This document shows positions 1 to 12,549 of a stretch of 64,000 bases of DNA, in pieces; position 1 is the first letter of the stretch, and the number at the start of each line of letters is the position of its first letter. The notes beneath the pieces are model-generated. The model ran no database searches, was not told where the DNA came from, and was given only the letters and a program-made list of their open reading frames with translations. A program made the position numbers and the translations under genes. This DNA comes from Turnera subulata (lineage: Eukaryota > Streptophyta > Magnoliopsida > Malpighiales > Passifloraceae), in the NCBI GenBank assembly GCA_028386065.3, contig JAKUCV010001557.1, positions 4,335 to 68,334 of the forward strand, read 5' to 3'.

Positions 1-2478
1 TTTTACTTATTTAATTTTCGAATTATGTTAATATTAGTTTCATCCTCCGTTGGGCTAAACGTTCGTGAAGGCCTACCGAGTCAATTCTTAATTTCTTTAT
101 TTATATCTAAATTGAATTTACATTATAAAGGATTAGATATAAATAAATATAGTTTTGCAATTATAAACTAAAATGATGATAATTTGTATTTTAGTTATTA
201 CAGATTTTTTCTTTGTAAATAAATAAAAATATATACATATGTACGATCGTATGTGATTACAAGGTATATATTTTACAATAATTACTTAAGCATATATATA
301 CATGTAAATAAGTAATTAATAATTTAATTTACGGATTTAAAAAAGATATTATACATATAATATCTTGACGTATTTATTTATTTAATTACTATGTCGGAAA
401 TAATTATGGAAATAATAAAAAAGAACCGATAAGCTGTCTAATAACTGTTAACCGACATCATGCATGATCATCTTGTTTGTGCATTATAAGTGATTGTTGT
501 TGCTATATTATAGGGATATCAAGGCTTGACCGGATGTTGGCTTCCGAGGAGTATCACTATCAGGTGAGGTTGCATATACGTCATTCCAACCGTGATAGCC
601 GGGATGGTTGGTCTTGGAACCACATCGGTTCCATTGCATCTTATGGTTTATTGTTGTTGATAACTTGCGTTATTCGGTGATAATTGTTGTGAGGTTTGAT
701 AGTAATAGATATATGCCTATTTGCTTTGTTGGATGTGTTCTGTTGTCTGATTGAATTGCTGAGTTGAGACTTTAAATTATGAACTATTGATATTGTTAAT
801 AAATTGGAATTAATGAAATGGATATGAATTGTGATAATGGAATGATAATTGATGATAAGAGGAATAATTGCGTTGATGATGATAATGATAAGTGTCATGT
901 GATAAGTAGGGGTACGACTGTGGTTAGAGATCTATTGCGTGGTGGCCATGATCTAGTATTGGTTTTGGGGATGTTGATCCCGGTTTGTTATTGGGGTGTT
1001 GACCTCGAGTTTTGGATTTGGGGATGTTGATCCCGGTTATGGTTTAGGTATGGCACCCAGAATAGGTCGATAACCAGGTACGACCCTAGCTTATCCATGA
1101 CAGGGCCGGAAGATAAAATTGGTAAATTAATTGATTAAATTCTTTTAGACTTAGCTCACACATGTTTGGCCCGGAAGATAAAATCGGTTAAATAATTAAT
1201 TTCTTTTGGCCTTGGCTCAGTCATGTCTTGGATGAATTTCTGTTTTGTCTTTAGCTGGTATTTCCTCTCCTTGGTATATGGTTGTCTGCGTATTATTGTT
1301 TGTCCTTGATTGTGCTTAAATGTATCGGTTGATTTTGGGATTGCTTTGATGGCTGTGATGTGATATGTTCATATGCATGATGTCATGATCATACTCTGGG
1401 AGGTCGTCAGTCCTCAATATAGTCGGTTGACTGTGGACGGTATGGGTTACTGGTCTGTGGTTGTTAGTTGTTGTTGTTGGTCGTGAGTAGTCTACTGTTG
1501 TTGGCATCGGTTGCCAGGTGTCCTTGTTTGTTGTCGATTTCTTTGATAATTGTCATATAAGTATCACTTGTCGTTTTGGGGTCGGATATTGAGATGTTGG
1601 TTGTCGGCTGTGGTCGACGGTTGAGATCGAACTTAAATAGAATTGTTGTTGTAGTTACGAGTTGCTGTGGTGTCTACTGTTGCCGTGTTGTGTTGTGATT
1701 CTACCCGGAGACCTGGTTGTGATGTTGTTTGGGTAAGGTCCGTGCAGGTTGCCGGCTACCCGGTGAGCGAGGCTCACGAGATTTGAGATTGTTGTTTTGG
1801 TACCGGGTTAGATGATCGGCAAGCACAGTAACAGTTTGTTATCATACGATGAGGAACCTTTGTTGAGTAGATTCTGTCAAGACTAGAGTATGTGTTGCAT
1901 AGTCTGTTGAGTCTGGGTCGGTTACCCAATATGTAGTTGGGTTAAGGTGTCCTGGTCGGGCACTAGTGTATTGTACAGTCTACGAGGTGTCGAGTGTCAG
2001 TGCGTTGCATAGTCGATGGGGTGGACATTTGCATAGTCTGCATTGTTCTTTGGCAGTATTTGTTGTGTGTGTTGTTCACTCCTCGTATGCCATAATGTTG
2101 TGCTCTTGTTGTTATGTATATGCTATGTTGTTTATCATGGGTTATGTGTCGGTGAGATTATGGAGAATCTCACCCCTCACCTGCCCCATCGGCAGGCCAC
2201 GATGTTCTTTGTGCAGGTATGCATCATGGCAGGCTGCGGCATCTCCTCTGACGGTCCAGGATCCATAGTGTTGCATCGAGTCGATTCATACTTTTGCTGT
2301 GGTTATTAAAACTGCTTCTGCTGTGCATATAATATTGTTGTACCCGAGATCGGTAGTGTGATGTAAACTTTGGGCCACTGGGCCGGTTTACTATTGTATT
2401 TACACAGTTTGTGCCACGTGTCGGCACTGTTTTTCGGTAAATACTGTTAGTCGGGTAAATAGTAGTTGGGGTGTTTCA
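1..2478 (+). repeat. LTR 1 of the array (3' part only)
   Basis: This is the 3' portion of the large LTR. Position 1 corresponds to 4829 in LTR 2. It ends at the CA of GGGGTGTTTCA. It carries an internal direct repeat around 963-1040, where a GGGGATGTTGATCCCGG block occurs twice. It differs from LTR 2 at scattered single bases, and LTR 2 has a 4-bp insertion near 6807 that this copy lacks. Confidence 0.88.
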
Positions 2479-2885
2479 TTTTGGTAGCGGAGCGGGCGGT
2501 AGGTCCTTGGGTGTCTAATGTACTTGTTTGTTGTGCTTGCTTGTTGTGCATAGCTCGCTCCACATGCTTAACATGATTGCTTGCATATTCATATGGTTAA
2601 TGCATTATGGATCCAGTCGAGGGATGCCAGCCTGCTGCAGAACATTCATGTGAGTTTTCTTCTCATAAAATACATATTATACATCGGGCTATCTGTATTT
2701 CGTTGCTTAATTGTGTTGTTGTATTAGTAATCAGAAGTTTTTTAATAATAAGTTGACGGAAATCTACAAGTTCGAAAATGATAAGTTCTTGGAAAAATGG
2801 CATAACTAACCTTGAAGTTTTGAGTGTTGATGGTTTTTCTCCTACGGGAATTTCGGGGACGAAATTATTTTTAAGGAGGGTAGAA
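2479..2885 (+). mobile_element. Mini internal region 1 (407 bp)
   Basis: This is the whole interior between two LTRs. It opens with TTTTGGTAGCGGAGCGGG, a primer-binding-site-like block sharing TGGTAGCGGAGC with the other elements in this window. It closes with TTTTTAAGGAGGGTAGAA, a polypurine tract, directly before the next LTR's TGTAATG. The segment near 2840-2880 resembles the last codons and purine tract of Ty3/gypsy pol, but no domain remains. Copies 2 and 3 have the same length. Confidence 0.85.
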
Positions 2886-3373
2886 TGTAATGACCCAGGT
2901 AAAATTTTCGTGAGTTTTACCATTCTGTTTTGACTTTTACGGTGGTTAATAAAAATTTTTCGCGGTTAAACAATAATTTTACCAATCCGAGTCAATTTTC
3001 ATTATTTTTACTACTCTCAAAATAACAGTTATTATTATTATTATTAATTTCTAATCAGACATTAATTGTAATATTATTATATTATTTAGCTATGATAATT
3101 ATATTCCAATAATTTACTAATTATAATTTAGAAAGAAATTTCATCTTTTACTTCCATGATATTCAATAAATTAATCTTTGGTTATTTATTTTGAAATTTT
3201 ATAAAAAAAATAATTGTTGAATTATGTTTATGTTTCACAATGGTTAAGTTAATGTCAAAACACAAGGTTTAGTGTAGTTTTGATCGATACGACGTAGTTT
3301 TGGAGAAACCAAAACATAAAACACAAGGAGAGCTGCGTTTTGACCAAGGTGTTGACTGGTGCTTGTGGACGTC

Positions 3374-3391
3374 CAAAACGACGTCGTTTTG
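3374..3391. promoter_or_regulatory. 18-bp perfect palindrome in LTR 2
   Basis: CAAAACGACGTCGTTTTG equals its own reverse complement and has an ACGT core. It lies just upstream of the polypyrimidine tract and CpG-rich block. A position before the likely transcribed region and an ACGT core fit a bZIP-type binding site. That role is inferred. Confidence 0.5.
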
Positions 3392-3439
3392 TGTGTCGGC
3401 AAGGCTGAATTGTTTGCCCGACAACACATTATTTTTGTG

Positions 3440-4400
3440 CCCCACTCCCTTTCTTTTCCCTTTCCTTTCTTCTTTTTCCTTCCCCTTCTTTCTTTTCTCC
3501 ACCTCTACCCAGTTCCCTCACGCTCCCCTACCTCCTTCCTTTTCCTTCTTTTCTTTTTCTTTCTTCCTCCTTTCCTCTTCCTCTCCCTCACATCTCTCTC
3601 TCACCACTGAACCCAACCCCCAACCGTGTGCACCGCCACCGAACCACCACGCGTAGGCCACCACCACCATCTCTTCTCCTCCTCCCTACCGCGTCGCCAC
3701 CGCAGCCGTCTCTGCAGGTCGCCGCCACTGTTCTGTGGGGACAACCCGACGAGGCGACCGCTTGCTGCACCTGCCGCCGTCGTCTGCAACCAACAGGTCG
3801 TCGTCACCACGCCTCCTCCTTCCTCCTTCTCCTCCCCATCGCGCCGCCTCCTCGTCGACCATCCGTCCTCTCTCGCCTTGCTCCTCCTTCTCCATCTTCC
3901 CCTGTCGCCGTCGCCGCCTCACCCCGATCTGGTTCGTGCCGTTCGATCTCCTCCGCCTCTGCTCACGACCCGAAGCCGGAGACGCCAACGGGGAAGCTGC
4001 TGCTTGCGTCGCCGACCACGTGGTTGTGAGGGTAAGGACGGCCTTTACCTTTTCCTCCATGGCTCCCTTCTTTTCTTTTATCCCGATTGTGGATGGATTG
4101 GACTGATCGAGTGCGTTTTTGTTGATGTTTTGGGAATTTGATGTTTCCGGTGGAGTTGCCGTGAGTGTAGGTGCTAGAATTTTGGACTGTGGACATGGTG
4201 AGTGGTGGAATGTGGTCACTGGAGGGTTGCCGGGGCATGGCGGGTGTGATGATGGAAAGGACGTGTGGTGGGAAGGATTTGGTGTTTGGTGGAATGGCGA
4301 ACAGTAGCCGAGAAGGGTCCGTCAACAGTGTTTCTGGCCGGATTCCGGCGAGCCTCCGGCGTCCCGGGAATTTTCCAGCAAGCTCGGAAACGGACTTTGG
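3440..4400 (+). other. CT-rich then CpG-rich block inside LTR 2
   Basis: A polypyrimidine tract (3440-3600) is followed by GC-rich DNA with many CpG dinucleotides, unlike the AT-rich rest of the LTR. Both strands carry long open frames here (171 codons at 3626-4141 on plus, 177 codons at 3686-4219 on minus). Their products are low-complexity Pro/Arg/Ser-rich and match no domain I recognise. A GTAAGG splice-donor-like site lies near 4031. The block may mark the LTR transcription start and leader. I do not call a protein. The same block recurs at about 8274-9234 and 13104-14064. Confidence 0.45.
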
Positions 4401-7312
4401 GTAAAAACCCGAGCCTTGGACCATCCACATGCATCCTTAACGAACCCGAACAATATAAAACCGACTCGGACACTAAAACGACAATTAATTAACGATTAAT
4501 TAAGTTAATTAATAAAACCAACGATTTTAATTTATGCAAAGTTTTTATCTATACTTTATTTATTAAATTATGCATTTACTTAATTTATGTCATTATTTTA
4601 TGCTTTTGTTTATTTATTTTATGTTTTATTTAATTTTTTCAATTGGGCTATAAAAAAAGGCCCATAGCATTTTAATTGCCGGTTTAAATTTTATTTACGT
4701 TTCCTGGGCTCGTAAAGGCCATTGAATTTAATTTTCCGTTTCATCTATTTTTATTGGGCTAAATATAAATGAAATTCCCATGTCGTTTATTTATTTTAAT
4801 TATGTTATTTATTTACTTTAATTATGTCTTTTACTTATTTAATTTTCGAATTATGTTAATATTAGTTTCAACCTCCGTTGGGCTAAACGTTCGTGAAGGC
4901 CTACCGAGTCAATTCTTAATTTCTTTATTTATATCTAAATTGAATTTACATTATAAAGGATTAGATATAAATAAATATAGTTTTGCAATTATAAACTAAA
5001 ATGATGATAATTTGTATTTTAGTTATTACAGATTTTTTCCTTATAAATAAATATAAATATATACATATGTACGATCGTATGTGATTACAAGGTATATATA
5101 TTTTACAATAATTACTTAAGCATATATATACATGTAAATAAGTATTTAATAATTTAATTTACGGATTTAAAAAAGATATTATACATACAATATTTTGACG
5201 TATTTATTTATTTAATTACTATGTCGCAAATAATTATGGAAATAATAAAAAAGAACCGATAAGCCGTCTAATAACTGTTAACCGACTTCATGCATGATCA
5301 TCTCGTTTGTGCATTATAAGTGATTGCTGTTGCTATATTATAGGGATATCAAGGCTTAACCGGAAGTTGGCTTCCGAGGAGTATCACTATCAGGTGAGGT
5401 TGCATATACGTCATTCCACCCGTGATAGCCGGGATGGTTGGTCTTGGAACCACATCGGTTCCATTGCATCTTATGGTTTATTGTTGTTGATAACTTGCGT
5501 TATTCGGTGATAACTGTTGTGAGGTTTGATAGTAATAGATATATGCCTATTTGCTTTGTTGGATGTGTTCTATTGTTTGATTGAATTGCTGAGTTGAGAC
5601 TTTAAATTATGAACTATTGATATTGTTAATAAATTGGAATTAATGAAATGGATATGAATTGTGATAATGGACTGATAATTGATGATAAGAGGAATAATTG
5701 AGTTGATGATGATAATGATAAGTGTCATGTGATAAGTAGGGGTACGACTGTCGTTAGAGATCTATTCTGTGGTGGCCATGATCTGGTATTGGTTTTGGGG
5801 ATGTTGATCCCGGTTAGTTATTGGGGTGTTGACCCCGGGTTTTGGATTTGGGGATGTTGATCCCGGTTATGGTTTAGGTATGGCACCCAGAATAGGTCGA
5901 TAACCAGGTACGACCCTAGCTTATCCACGACAGGGCCGGAAGACAAAATTGGTAAATTAATTGATTAAATTCTTTTAGAATTAGCTCACACATGTTTGGC
6001 CCGGAAGATAAAATCGGTTAAATAATTAATTTCTTTTGGCCTTGGCTCAGTCATGTCTTGGATGAATTTCTGTTTTGTCTTTAGCTGGTATTTCCTCTCC
6101 TTGGTATATGGTTGTCTGCGTATTATTGTTTGTCCTTGATTGTGCTTAAATGTATCGGTTGATTTTGGGATTGCTTTGATGGCTGTGATGTGATATGTTC
6201 ATATGCATGATGTCATGATCATACTCTGGGAGGTCGTCAGTCCTCGATATAGTCGGTTGACTGTGGACGGTATGGGTTACTGGTCTGTGGTTGTTAGTTG
6301 TTGTTGTTGGTCGTGAGTAGTCTATTGTTGTTGGCATCGGTTGCCAGGTGTCCTTGTTTGTTGTCGATTTCTTTGATAATTGTCATATAAGTATCACTTG
6401 TCGTTTTGGGGTCGGATATTGAGATGTTGGTTGTCGGCTGTGGTCGACGGTTGAGATCGAACATAAATAGAATTGTTGTTGTGGTTACGAGTTGCTGTGG
6501 TGACTACTGTTGCCGTGTTGTGTTGTGATTCTACTCGGAGACCTGGTTGTGATGTTGTTTGGGTAAGGTCCGTGCAGGTTGCCGGCTACCCGGTGAGCGA
6601 GGCTCACGAGATTTGAGATTGTTGTTTTGGTACCGGGTTAGATGATCGGCAAGCACAGTAACAGTTTGTTATCATACGATGAGGAACCTTTGTTGAGTAG
6701 ATTCTGTCAAGACTAGAGTATGTGTTGCATAGTCTGTTGAGTCTGGGTCGGTTACCCAATATGTAGTTGGGTTAAGGTGTCCTGGTCTGGCACTAGTGTA
6801 TTGTACATACAGTCTACGAGGTGTCGAGTGTCAGTGCATTGCATAGTCGATGGGGTGGACATTTGCATAGTCTGCATTGTTCTTTGGCAGTATTTGTTGT
6901 GTGTGTTGTTCACTCCTCGTATGCCATAATGTTGTGCTCTTGTTGTTATGTATATGCTATGTTGTTTATCATGGGTTATGTGTCGGTGAGATTATGGAGA
7001 ATCTCACCCCTCACCTGCCCCATCGGCAGGCCACGATGTTCTTTGTGCAGGTATGCATCATGGCAGGCTGCGGCATCTCCTCTGACGGTCCAGGATCCAT
7101 AGTGTTGCATCGAGTCGATTCATACTTTTGCTGTGGTTATTAAAACTGCTTCTGTTGTGCATATAATATTGTTGTACCCGAGATCGGTAGTGTGATGTAA
7201 ACTTTGGGCCACTGGGCCGGTTTACTATTGTATTTACACAGTTTGTGCCACGTGTCGGCACTGTTTTTCGGTAAATACTGTTAGTCGGGTAAATAGTAGT
7301 TGGGGTGTTTCA

Positions 7313-7719
7313 TTTTGGTAGCGGAGCGGGCGGTAGGTCCTTGGGTGTCTAATGTACTTGTTTGTTGTGCTTGCTTGTTGTGCATAGCTCGCTCCACATG
7401 CTTAACATGATTGCTTGCATATTCATATGGTTAATGCATTATGGATCCAGTCGAGGGATGCCAGCCTGCTGCAGAACATTCATGTGAGTTTTCTTCTCAT
7501 AAAATACATATTATACATCGGGCTATCTGTATTTCGTTGCTTAATTGTGTTGTTGTATTAGTAATCAGAAGTTTTTTAATAATAAGTTGACGGAAATCTA
7601 CAAGTTCGAAAATGATAAGTTCTTGGAAAAATGGCATAACTAACCTTGAAGTTTTGAGTGTTGATGGTTTTTCTCCTACGGGAATTTCGGGGACGAAATT
7701 ATTTTTAAGGAGGGTAGAA
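7313..7719 (+). mobile_element. Mini internal region 2 (407 bp)
   Basis: Same structure and length as the interior at 2479-2885: primer-binding-like block at its start, polypurine tract at its end, no coding domain. Confidence 0.85.
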
Positions 7720-10700
7720 TGTAATGACCCAGGTAAAATTTTCGTGAGTTTTACCATTCTGTTTTGACTTTTACGGTGGTTAATAAAAATTTTTCGCGGT
7801 TAAACAATAATTTTACCAATCCGAGTCAATTTTCATTATTTTTACTACTCTCAAAATAACAGTTATTATTATTATTATTAATTTCTAATCAGACATTAAT
7901 TGTAATATTATTATATTATTTAGCTATGATAATTATATTCCAATAATTTACTAATTATAATTTAGAAAGAAATTTCATCTTTTACTTCCATGATATTCAA
8001 TAAATTAATCTTTGGTTATTTATTTTGAAATTTTATAAAAAAAATAATTGTTGAATTATGTTTATGTTTCACAATGGTTAAGTTAATGTCAAAACACAAG
8101 GTTTAGTGTAGTTTTGATCGATACGACGTAGTTTTGGAGAAACCAAAACATAAAACACAAGGAGAGCTGCGTTTTGACCAAGGTGTTGACTGGTGCTTGT
8201 GGACGTCCAAAACGACGTCGTTTTGTGTGTCGGCAAGGCTGAATTGTTTGCCCGACAACACATTATTTTTGTGCCCCACTCCCTTTCTTTTCCCTTTCCT
8301 TTCTTCTTTTTCCTTCCCCTTCTTTCTTTTCTCCACCTCTACCCAGTTCCCTCACGCTCCCCTACCTCCTTCCTTTTCCTTCTTTTCTTTTTCTTTCTTC
8401 CTCCTTTCCTCTTCCTCTCCCTCACATCTCTCTCTCACCACTGAACCCAACCCCCAACCGTGTGCACCGCCACCGAACCACCACGCGTAGGCCACCACCA
8501 CCATCTCTTCTCCTCCTCCCTACCGCGTCGCCACCGCAGCCGTCTCTGCAGGTCGCCGCCACTGTTCTGTGGGGACAACCCGACGAGGCGACCGCTTGCT
8601 GCACCTGCCGCCGTCGTCTGCAACCAACAGGTCGTCGTCACCACGCCTCCTCCTTCCTCCTTCTCCTCCCCATCGCGCCGCCTCCTCGTCGACCATCCGT
8701 CCTCTCTCGCCTTGCTCCTCCTTCTCCATCTTCCCCTGTCGCCGTCGCCGCCTCACCCCGATCTGGTTCGTGCCGTTCGATCTCCTCCGCCTCTGCTCAC
8801 GACCCGAAGCCGGAGACGCCAACGGGGAAGCTGCTGCTTGCGTCGCCGACCACGTGGTTGTGAGGGTAAGGACGGCCTTTACCTTTTCCTCCATGGCTCC
8901 CTTCTTTTCTTTTATCCCGATTGTGGATGGATTGGACTGATCGAGTGCGTTTTTGTTGATGTTTTGGGAATTTGATGTTTCCGGTGGAGTTGCCGTGAGT
9001 GTAGGTGCTAGAATTTTGGACTGTGGACATGGTGAGTGGTGGAATGTGGTCACTGGAGGGTTGCCGGGGCATGGCGGGTGTGATGATGGAAAGGACGTGT
9101 GGTGGGAAGGATTTGGTGTTTGGTGGAATGGCGAACAGTAGCCGAGAAGGGTCCGTCAACAGTGTTTCTGGCCGGATTCCGGCGAGCCTCCGGCGTCCCG
9201 GGAATTTTCCAGCAAGCTCGGAAACGGACTTTGGGTAAAAACCCGAGCCTTGGACCATCCACATGCATCCTTAACGAACCCGAACAATATAAAACCGACT
9301 CGGACACTAAAACGACAATTAATTAACGATTAATTAAGTTAATTAATAAAACCAACGATTTTAATTTATGCAAAGTTTTTATCTATACTTTATTTATTAA
9401 ATTATGCATTTACTTAATTTATGTCATTATTTTATGCTTTTGTTTATTTATTTTATGTTTTATTTAATTTTTTCAATTGGGCTATAAAAAAAGGCCCATA
9501 GCATTTTAATTGCCGGTTTAAATTTTATTTACGTTTCCTGGGCTCGTAAAGGCCATTGAATTTAATTTTCCGTTTCATCTATTTTTATTGGGCTAAATAT
9601 AAATGAAATTCCCATGTCGTTTATTTATTTTAATTATGTTATTTATTTACTTTAATTATGTCTTTTACTTATTTAATTTTCGAATTATGTTAATATTAGT
9701 TTCAACCTCCGTTGGGCTAAACGTTCGTGAAGGCCTACCGAGTCAATTCTTAATTTCTTTATTTATATCTAAATTGAATTTACATTATAAAGGATTAGAT
9801 ATAAATAAATATAGTTTTGCAATTATAAACTAAAATGATGATAATTTGTATTTTAGTTATTACAGATTTTTTCCTTATAAATAAATATAAATATATACAT
9901 ATGTACGATCGTATGTGATTACAAGGTATATATATTTTACAATAATTACTTAAGCATATATATACATGTAAATAAGTATTTAATAATTTAATTTACGGAT
10001 TTAAAAAAGATATTATACATACAATATTTTGACGTATTTATTTATTTAATTACTATGTCGCAAATAATTATGGAAATAATAAAAAAGAACCGATAAGCCG
10101 TCTAATAACTGTTAACCGACTTCATGCATGATCATCTCGTTTGTGCATTATAAGTGATTGCTGTTGCTATATTATAGGGATATCAAGGCTTAACCGGAAG
10201 TTGGCTTCCGAGGAGTATCACTATCAGGTGAGGTTGCATATACGTCATTCCACCCGTGATAGCCGGGATGGTTGGTCTTGGAACCACATCGGTTCCATTG
10301 CATCTTATGGTTTATTGTTGTTGATAACTTGCGTTATTCGGTGATAATTGTTGTGAGGTTTGATAGTAATAGATATATGCCTATTTGCTTTGTTGGATGT
10401 GTTCTGTTGTTTGATTGAATTGCTGAGTTGAGACTTTAAATTATGAACTATTGATATTGTTAATAAATTGGAATTAATGAAATGGATATGAATTGTGATA
10501 ATGGACTGATAATTGATGATAAGAGGAATAATTGAGTTGATGATGATAATGATAAGTGTCATGTGATAAGTAGGGGTACGACTGTGGTTAGAGATCTATT
10601 CTGTGGTGGCCATGATCTGGTATTGGTTTTGGGGATGTTGATCCCGGTTAGTTATTGGGGTGTTGACCCCGGGTTTTGGATTTGGGGATGTTGATCCCGG

Positions 10701-12142
10701 TTATGGTTTAGGTATGGCACCCAGAATAGGTCGATAACCAGGTACGACCCTAGCTTATCCACGACAGGGCCGGAAGATAAAATTGGTAAATTAATTGATT
10801 AAATTCTTTTAGAATTAGCTCACATATGTTTGGCCCGGAAGATAAAATCGGTTAAATAATTAATTTCTTTTGGCCTTGGCTCAGTCATGTCTTGGATGAA
10901 TTTCTGTTTTGTCTTTAGCTGGTATTTCCTCTCCTTGGTATATGGTTGTCTGCGTATTATTGTTTGTCCTTGATTGTGCTTAAATGTATCGGTTGATTTT
11001 GGGATTGCTTTGATGGCTCTGATGTGATATGTTCATATGCATGATGTCGTGATCATACTCTGGGAGGTCGTCAGTCCTCGATATAGTCGGTTGACTGTGG
11101 ACGGTATGGGTTACTGGTCTGTGGTTGTTAGTTGTTGTTGTTGGTCGTGAGTAGTCTATTGTTGTTGGCATCGGTTGCCAGGTGTCCTTGTTTGTTGTCG
11201 ATTTCTTTGATAATTGTCATATAAGTATCACTTGTCGTTTTGGGGTCGGATATTGAGATGTTGGTTGTCGGCTGTGGTCGACGGTTGAGATCGAACATAA
11301 ATAGAATTGTTGTTGTGGTTACGAGTTGCTGTGGTGACTACTGTTGCCGTGTTGTGTTGTGATTCTACTCGGAGACCTGGTTGTGATGTTGTTTGGGTAA
11401 GGTCCGTGCAGGTTGCCGGCTACCCGGTGAGCGAGGCTCACGAGATTTGAGATTGTTGTTTTGGTACCGGGTTAGATGATCGGCAAGCACAGTAACAGTT
11501 TGTTATCATACGATGAGGAACCTTTGTTGAGTAGATTCTGTCAAGACTAGAGTATGTGTTGCATAGTCTGTTGAGTCTGGGTCGGTTACCCAATATGTAG
11601 TTGGGTTAAGGTGTCCTGGTCGGGCACTAGTGTATTGTACAGTCTACGAGGTGTCGAGTGTCAGTGCGTTGCATAGTCGATGGGGTGGACATTTGCATAG
11701 TCTGCATTGTTCTTTGGCAGTATTTGTTGTGTGTGTTGTTCACTCCTCGTATGCCATAATGTTGTGCTCTTGTTGTTATGTATATGCTATGTTGTTTATC
11801 ATGGGTTATGTGTCGGTGAGATTATGGAGATTCTCACCCCTCACCTGCCCCATCGGCAGGCCACGATGTTCTTTGTGCAGGTATGCATCATGGCAGGCTG
11901 CGGCATCTCCTCTGACGGTCCAGGATCCATAGTGTTGCATCGAGTCGATTCATACTTTTGCTGTGGTTATTAAAACTGCTTCTGCTGTGCATATAATATT
12001 GTTGTACCCGAGATCGGTAGTGTGATGTAAACTTTGGGCCACTGGGCTGGTTTACTATTGTATTTACACAGTTTGTGCCACGTGTCGGCACTGTTGTTCG
12101 GTAAATACTGTTAGCCGGGTAAATAGTAGTTGGGGTGTTTCA
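7720..12142 (+). repeat. LTR 3 of the array (complete, 4423 bp)
   Basis: Nearly identical to LTR 2, and identical over long stretches such as 10141-10344 against 5307-5510. It lacks the 4-bp insertion of LTR 2 near 6807. The palindrome of LTR 2 recurs here at 8208-8225. Confidence 0.88.
8208..8225. promoter_or_regulatory. 18-bp palindrome, copy in LTR 3
   Basis: Same perfect palindrome as at 3374-3391, unchanged in this copy. Confidence 0.5.
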
Positions 12143-12549
12143 TTTTGGTAGCGGAGCGGGCGGTAGGTCCTTGGGTGTCTAATGTACTTGTTTGTTGTGC
12201 TTGCTTGTTGTGCATAGCTCGCTCCACATGCTTAACATGATTGCTTGCATATTCATATGGTTAATGCATTATGGATCCAGTCGAGGGATGCCAGCCTGCT
12301 GCAGAACATTCATGTGAGTTTTCTTCTCATAAAATACATATTATACATCGGGCTATCTGTATTTCGTTGCTTAATTGTGTTGTTGTATTAGTAATCAGAA
12401 GTTTTTGAATAATAAGTTGACGGAAATCTACAAGTTCGAAAATGATAAGTTCTTGGAAAAATGGCATAACTAACCTTGAAGTTTTGAGTGTTGATGGTTT
12501 TTCTCCTACGGGAATTTCGGGGACGAAATTATTTTTAAGGAGGGTAGAA
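12143..12549 (+). mobile_element. Mini internal region 3 (407 bp)
   Basis: Third copy of the interior, same length as the other two. It has a single-base change in the T-run near 12407 (TTTTTGAA where copies 1 and 2 have TTTTTTAA). Confidence 0.85.

Larger units (their letters stand above)
2886..7312 (+). repeat. LTR 2 of the array (complete, 4427 bp)
   Basis: A complete LTR running from TGTAATGACCC to GTGTTTCA. Layout: AT-rich 5' part (2940-3300), an 18-bp palindrome at 3374-3391, a polypyrimidine tract (about 3440-3600), a GC- and CpG-rich block (about 3610-4400), AT-rich DNA with a TATAAAA-like site near 4452, then a GT-rich 3' half. At 4427 bp it is at or beyond the long end of known plant LTRs. 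Confidence 0.88.

Noticed and set aside
477..2427. Short frames in the first repeat unit (for example 1966-2268) repeated in later units
   Set aside because: Some have the start shifted or the end altered between units, with no domain or codon-like conservation; LTR sequence.
3300..4430. Long overlapping open frames repeated at 8134-9264 and 12964-14094, which look like a conserved gene family
   Set aside because: They sit inside an LTR, are low-complexity Pro/Arg/Ser products, overlap on both strands and are alike only because the DNA is tandemly repeated.
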